Source of the DNA: a virus | Virus record (IMG/VR): IMGVR_UViG_3300010157_000074 | Coordinates: 1-56,956 of that record | DNA length: 56,956 nucleotides | Strand: one strand, 5' to 3' | Shown here: positions 48,629 to 54,600 of the stretch, piece by piece | How positions within the stretch are numbered: the stretch's first letter is position 1 | How the letters are laid out: each line of letters starts with the position of its first letter | Translations under genes and position numbers: made by a program | The notes under the pieces: generated by a model | Seen by the model: the letters and a program-made list of their open reading frames with translations, nothing else | Database searches by the model: none | What the model was told of the DNA's origin: nothing

Positions 48629-51600
48629 ACCGTTGTCTTCTAGGTCTTTCCAACCAAAAATTGCCTCGGAAGCTCCAAAGATTCCAGATTTATTTGCCAC
48701 TTCAGAGACCTTCACGAACTTGTCACCATTTTCGTCAGTGTAAAGTTCTACTCTCTTATTTGGCAAAGCTGATCTGAGTTGAGCCACGTACTCTTCCGGA
48801 TCTAGTCCATTAGGAATAGGGTCAAGAACAGGAGTCTCGATCTCGGCTGTCATTCTTTCAGCAGCGTGAACTGCCTCTGTGAGTTCCTTTAGACCGCGTT
48901 CTCCGCCAGGATATTGAGGATCTCTAGAGATAGGCTCAAGAGACATCTGGTAATCGTACTCAGCTTGAATAGCTTCGTCATAGGCTGCATTAATCTCTTC
49001 TTCAGACATTACTGGCTGCTCAGATGCAGATTTATTAGGAGTTGAATCTGAATCTGATTCAATAGCTTTTGCAACTATATCTAAGCTAGACTCTTTGACG
49101 TTTTCTGGATCTGACTTAGCATCTATGCTATTATCCCCTTGGAAAATAGTAGTTCCGTTTTTACGAACTTGGATAGCATCATTAGAGATAGTAGCTTCAT
49201 ACTTGCCATCAGGAGAACTCCAAGTGTGCTTGTAGTCATTTCCTTCAGGTCCACCTAGATATTCGGTATTCCAGTTAGCAGTGTAGTCATACTTACTGTC
49301 AGGGTTGGTAGCACCTTCACGGTTTTGAGACGGGCCTCCGATAACCTTTTTAGCCTGCTGGCCATTAACATATGATGCACCGCCACCGCCATCAATAGCT
49401 TCAAAGAATACGCTAACTTCATCGGAATCGTGACGACTTATCATCTTGATTCTCTTGTTTCCCTTAGCAGTAACTACAGTGTCACCCTTTTGTAGAGTAT
49501 TAGGGTCTACTTCTACAATTTCAGGTCCTGAGCTTTCAGTATTCTGTGAAGTAGGTTGATCAGGGCTCTTATCAGACCTAGCTTCTAGCTGGCGTAGGTA
49601 ATCCTTACGCTTTGACTTGAATTCTTCTATCTTACCATCTAGCCAATCCAACATTCCAGGATCTAATTCATCCATAGTTCTAGTTACAGCAACGTACATA
49701 AGGTTCAATGCTTCTGTAGTAAGAGATCTAGGCATATTGCCCTTCTCGATAGCGTCAGCATCTTTTTGTGGGTTAGGCTTGAACCATGTTCCTGAAAGTT
49801 TAACTTGTTTAGCTTCTAGTCCCTTGGCTCGGTGAGCAGTTAGAACTACGCTGTCGACATCTGCACCACTTAGAGCGTCTACAAGAGCGCTTAGTTGCTC
49901 AGATCCATTTCCTTGAACAGGAGTGGTCCAGTCCCAAGTCTTACCTGTATCCCATGTGTATCCCATTGAAGATAGAGTGTCAGAGTTATTCTTAGTTCCA
50001 TTATTTGGATTCTTTAGCTCAGGTGTCCAAGGCTTTGCATCACCAGTATTGTAGAGACGGATAGCCCCATTTTCAATCTTGTAGCTAATGAAGTTTCCAA
50101 GATCTCCTTCGTCGCCCCAGTTGCCATCCGAAGGCTTTTTGAATCCTTGAATACCAATGATTCTTGCACCATCTACTGTCCGCTTTAGTTCAGCAAATAC
50201 TGCCTTGCCATCGTTATCTCTTTCTTGCTCTTCTAGACGAGCTTGAGTCAGCTCCATAATGCCTAGCAATCTTCCTACTGCTGGATCAGAATCTTCTTGG
50301 TGAAGTTCAAGCATTTGCTTCCAGCTGTCGTAGGAGTCTAAGTCCTCATGCGCATTTGATGGGCGATACTTAGGATTAGCACCAAAAAATAGCCACTTAG
50401 CTGTAGCCAAGAAACTATTCATTTCAGCTTTAAATTCCCTAATAACACCAGCACGTTGACCTCTACCAACCATAGTCATAATTTCTAGTAGAGCATCAGC
50501 GTTGGTTGTGGTAAGAATCATGTCTGCATCTGTCATACTTCCAGGAGTTGCAAGACTTGAAGTCTTATTTGGATTTCCGACTAGACGTTCGTCATCCTCG
50601 TCCTTAATCTCCAAAACCTGGTTAGCAAAATCAGCAACATCCTGTCCGGCACGGAACATCATGGTTAGAGGTAGGGTTACCATTCTTCTAAACATATTTA
50701 GGCTGTTGACGGCTCCACGGAACTGATAGATAGATTGGTGAGGATCTCCAACAACAACAAGCTGTATGCCATTGTTGTGTAGAGTCTCTTGCTCATCCAT
50801 AAGTCTAAAGAATACTCCGTTAACGTCCTGAGCCTCATCAATCAGAATAATGTCTGGGATTGCACCAAGACCGTGGGCGCTTTCTCCCTTAGAGTTAACT
50901 TCTTTTAGATTAGGGTGGCTAAGAGCAAAGTTCTTCATCATATCGTTGAAAGTTACAGGAATCTGACGAACGCTGTCATCGTGCGGCTCTAGTTTTTCTT
51001 TCCATATTTTCTGAGCTAGCTCTAGGAAGAATGGGGTATAAGCCTCAGGGCCTCCTATTTTTTCTCCAATTGCATCGTCGAAGTGTTTTCTTTCAATCAT
51101 GTCATCTGCACTAATAGTCCAGTTGTTTAGACCCTTAAGTGTAATTTTTACTGCTAAGAACTTAGAAATTCTTTTTCCATTACCTAGCTCTACTTCGTTT
51201 GGAATCTTGAAGTAATCAGCTATATCTAAAAAGCCATTGATCGGTCTATTTTTTGCATCCGACTGCTTCTTCATAGCAATAAACTTCTTAGAAAGTTTGC
51301 TATTTACAGGAGCTTTGAAAGATACAGAGTCCATAGTTCTAATTTCAGTATTTCCAGGGAACTTAAGTCTGTTCTCATCTGCAATAGCTTTGTTGAAAGC
51401 CATAGCAAGAATTCTCTTCTTAGGGAAGTAGTGAAGTATTGCCTTTGCAAGACCGATCAAGGTAGTAGTTTTACCTGTACCGGCTAGAGCCTTGATAACA
51501 ACTGACCATCCACGAATACCAGCTTCAATAGCGTCTTTCTGCTGATCGGTGTACTCTTTATCCAAGAATCCAATATCGTGTCTACCTGTAGCCAGCTCAG

Positions 51601-54600
51601 CCTTGTTCTTGGTATCTTCAGGACGTTCTCTATTTTGAGATGGGGCATCGATAACATCTTGAGCTGCTTGCTCTAGTTTCTTAATAGCAGAGTTGATAGC
51701 ACGCTTTTCTGCTGGACTACTAGTAGAGCTTAAAGCATCTTGCAAATTAGTCATAGCATATGAGAGCCGAGACAAAGTACTCTGCTGATTCACGCCTTCG
51801 CGAAGTTGACTAGGGCCACTCTTTTTGTGACGGTCAGGATATTTCTCATCTAGGTAAGCATTTAACTTATCTAGGTCATATCCAGTAGGGACTCGTAAGC
51901 CATCAACGTCTAGGTTGTTAGCAATGGCGTAGTCAAGTTCTAGACCGTCCATTTCCTTAACTAGATCACCGATTTCGTTAGAGTTGACATTTGGAAGCAA
52001 CTTCCAGATCTCTTCTCTACGTTCCGCAGATACTATGTCTCTAGGATCCAATAGACGTCTTTCAACGCTCTTCAACTGCTTAGGGCTTGGTTTTCTGATC
52101 TTATTTAGTGGATCATCAATAACGTTGCTTTCAGTAAGAGGTTGTTCACCATCGTCTGGCTTTGGAGGAAATAAGCTTGAGAAAGTAGGACGATCGTTTG
52201 TAGGAGTTCCTTCTGGAGATGTAGAGTTAAGAGCATTTCTTGCTTCTTGCTCTAGATCCTTAGGATCTGGTTCGTCTCCTCTAGCAGCTCTTTCAACAGC
52301 TCTATCAGCTATAAATTTTAAAGCACGTTCGACAAATGCTTCGTATCCTGGAATATACTTAGCAAGTTTTGCATCATAGTCATTATCTGAAGCATCGAGA
52401 TCAAAGATATTGTCTTTAATCAAATCGGTTCCAGACTTAGCTCTCTTAAGCATCTGCCCTAGAAGTTTGACGTTAAGTTCTAGATCATTAGCTGCATTAT
52501 GTAATGAATTACTAGGAATACCTTCGTATCTTCCTAAAGCTTCTAGAGCGGTAGAACCATGTATACCAAAGTCTCCTACCTTATATGGACCACCAAGGTT
52601 AGTTTTTTTGTTAAATACATTGTAAATGTGATCAGCTAGTCCAAGCGTGTCAATCATTCCAGCAGGAGAATATTCTGCTAGTCCAGCTTCTTTAAGAGTT
52701 CTATTTAGGACTTCTAAATCGTAATCAGCAACGTTGTGACCAGCTAAAACTGCGTCTGGTCCTAGAAATTCTAAAGCCTTAGCAATAACTTCACTCTTGG
52801 TTGGGAGACTTGCAATCCACTCAGGAGTTACTCGATTGCCTTTGTCATCCTTTATATTTGCCATAGACCATGAACTTAAAGGAGATCCAGGATTCATGTA
52901 GCTTATAAACTTATCAACGATTTCTCCGTTTACAACTTTATATATAGCAATCTGAATTGGATCGTTTTTAACATGAGGCTGTAAAGGGTCAAAGATACCG
53001 GTAGTTTCAAAATCAATAAAGTGTAGAACTTTATCTCTCAAAGCTTCAGTTACATCATCCCAGTTCTTTGCTCCAGCCATCCAGTCGCGAACAACGCCCC
53101 AGAAAGCCTTAGGTTTAACTCTTGCAGGAGGTCTAGGCTTATTTGGGTGGTTAGAGTAGTCAATGATTCCAGGAACTGGATCGGTGTCAACTGGGATCTC
53201 TGGAGATTCAACAGGATTTGGCTCAAATACCTCTGCTGATGTGCTGTGGTCTACTTCATCTTCTAGAGATGGGTCGTAATCATTTTCGAATGGACTATTG
53301 TGGTATCCATCTCTACCCATAACAGAGCCGACTTCAGCTGCAAGTTTTTCAAGAGTCTCTACGGTCTTAGGCTTTTTATTCTTAAGACGTCCGTAGGTGT
53401 GAGCATTATCTGAGTCAGTTAGACCCTTCTTAATAGTCTCTAGACGTTCCATAACCTTAGCAGGTTTGATTACGTACTTTCTACGTAGGTCAAGCATACG
53501 CTTAAGATCCCTGATGTCGTCGACTGCTCCGTCGATGATTCTTCTACCATCGGCATTTACAAGATCTCTGTGATTAGCAACAAAAGCTGCTAAACGAGTC
53601 AGAGCGTAGCGAGATCTACGAGCAGCATTCTTACGAGCTTGTCTATTAACATATTGCTTTACTTCTTCTTGATCTTTTTCTTCAGCAAGAATCTCTTTAC
53701 GAGCTTCATCGGTTGGCTTGTAGTCTTCCCAGCCTTCAGGGGCATTAGGTCTGCCAATAAGATCCATCAGGTTTAGGTCATTAATAGACGCTCCGCCTTC
53801 AATGGCTTTCTTTATTAGAATACTGTCGTGAGCATCTTCACGAGCTTTAAGTTCAGAGATGATTTGAGTACTTACCTCGTATACGTTCATCCTAGGAACG
53901 GCTTTGACAATTGCAGCAATTTCTCTGTCGCTTGCTAATCCCTTGTCAAAGATACGTTCGATGCTGGCAAGCATTCTGTCAGATGCACCGTCAAAATCTC
54001 TAGCAACTAGCCCGTACTTGTTCTTAGGCTTGTACTGCTCTTTGAATGGATGCTCCTTGAATGTGTAATACCATTCACGGATCTCGCGAGCATTCATGTC
54101 TTTGTAGTTGTCCATAAACTCTTGGACTAAATCTTGAGGAATATCTCTATCCTCTAAGAATCTTTCAATACCAACAAGTTGGCCATCGCTAGGGCCCATA
54201 GCTTCTTGAGGAACGTTGCTGCTAAGGTACTTAGGACTTTCAGTAGGCTGATCTGCTAGCCAGTAGTCAGGCTTACCGTTTACAGTGTTCTCGGCTGCTC
54301 TAAGTTTTTCTAATTCAGCTATTTCTTCTGGAGTAGGTTCTGGAGCCTGAGGTGGTTTAAAAGGTAGACTATAAGCTTTTTCGTGAAGTTGATCGTACTC
54401 TGCCCTGGTTAGGGTGTTGTCATCGATCTTTTTTCTGATCTCTTCTGCTTCTTGTTTACTCCAGTTTTTGTTATCTAAAGCCCAATTTAGGAATGATTTT
54501 TGAAGCCATGAAGCCATGCCTTTTTCAGGTGAGGTAAGTTCACGGAAGTTCTTTTCAATATACGCTGCAAGATCATTTACTTCTTTTACAGTGTGCTCTT

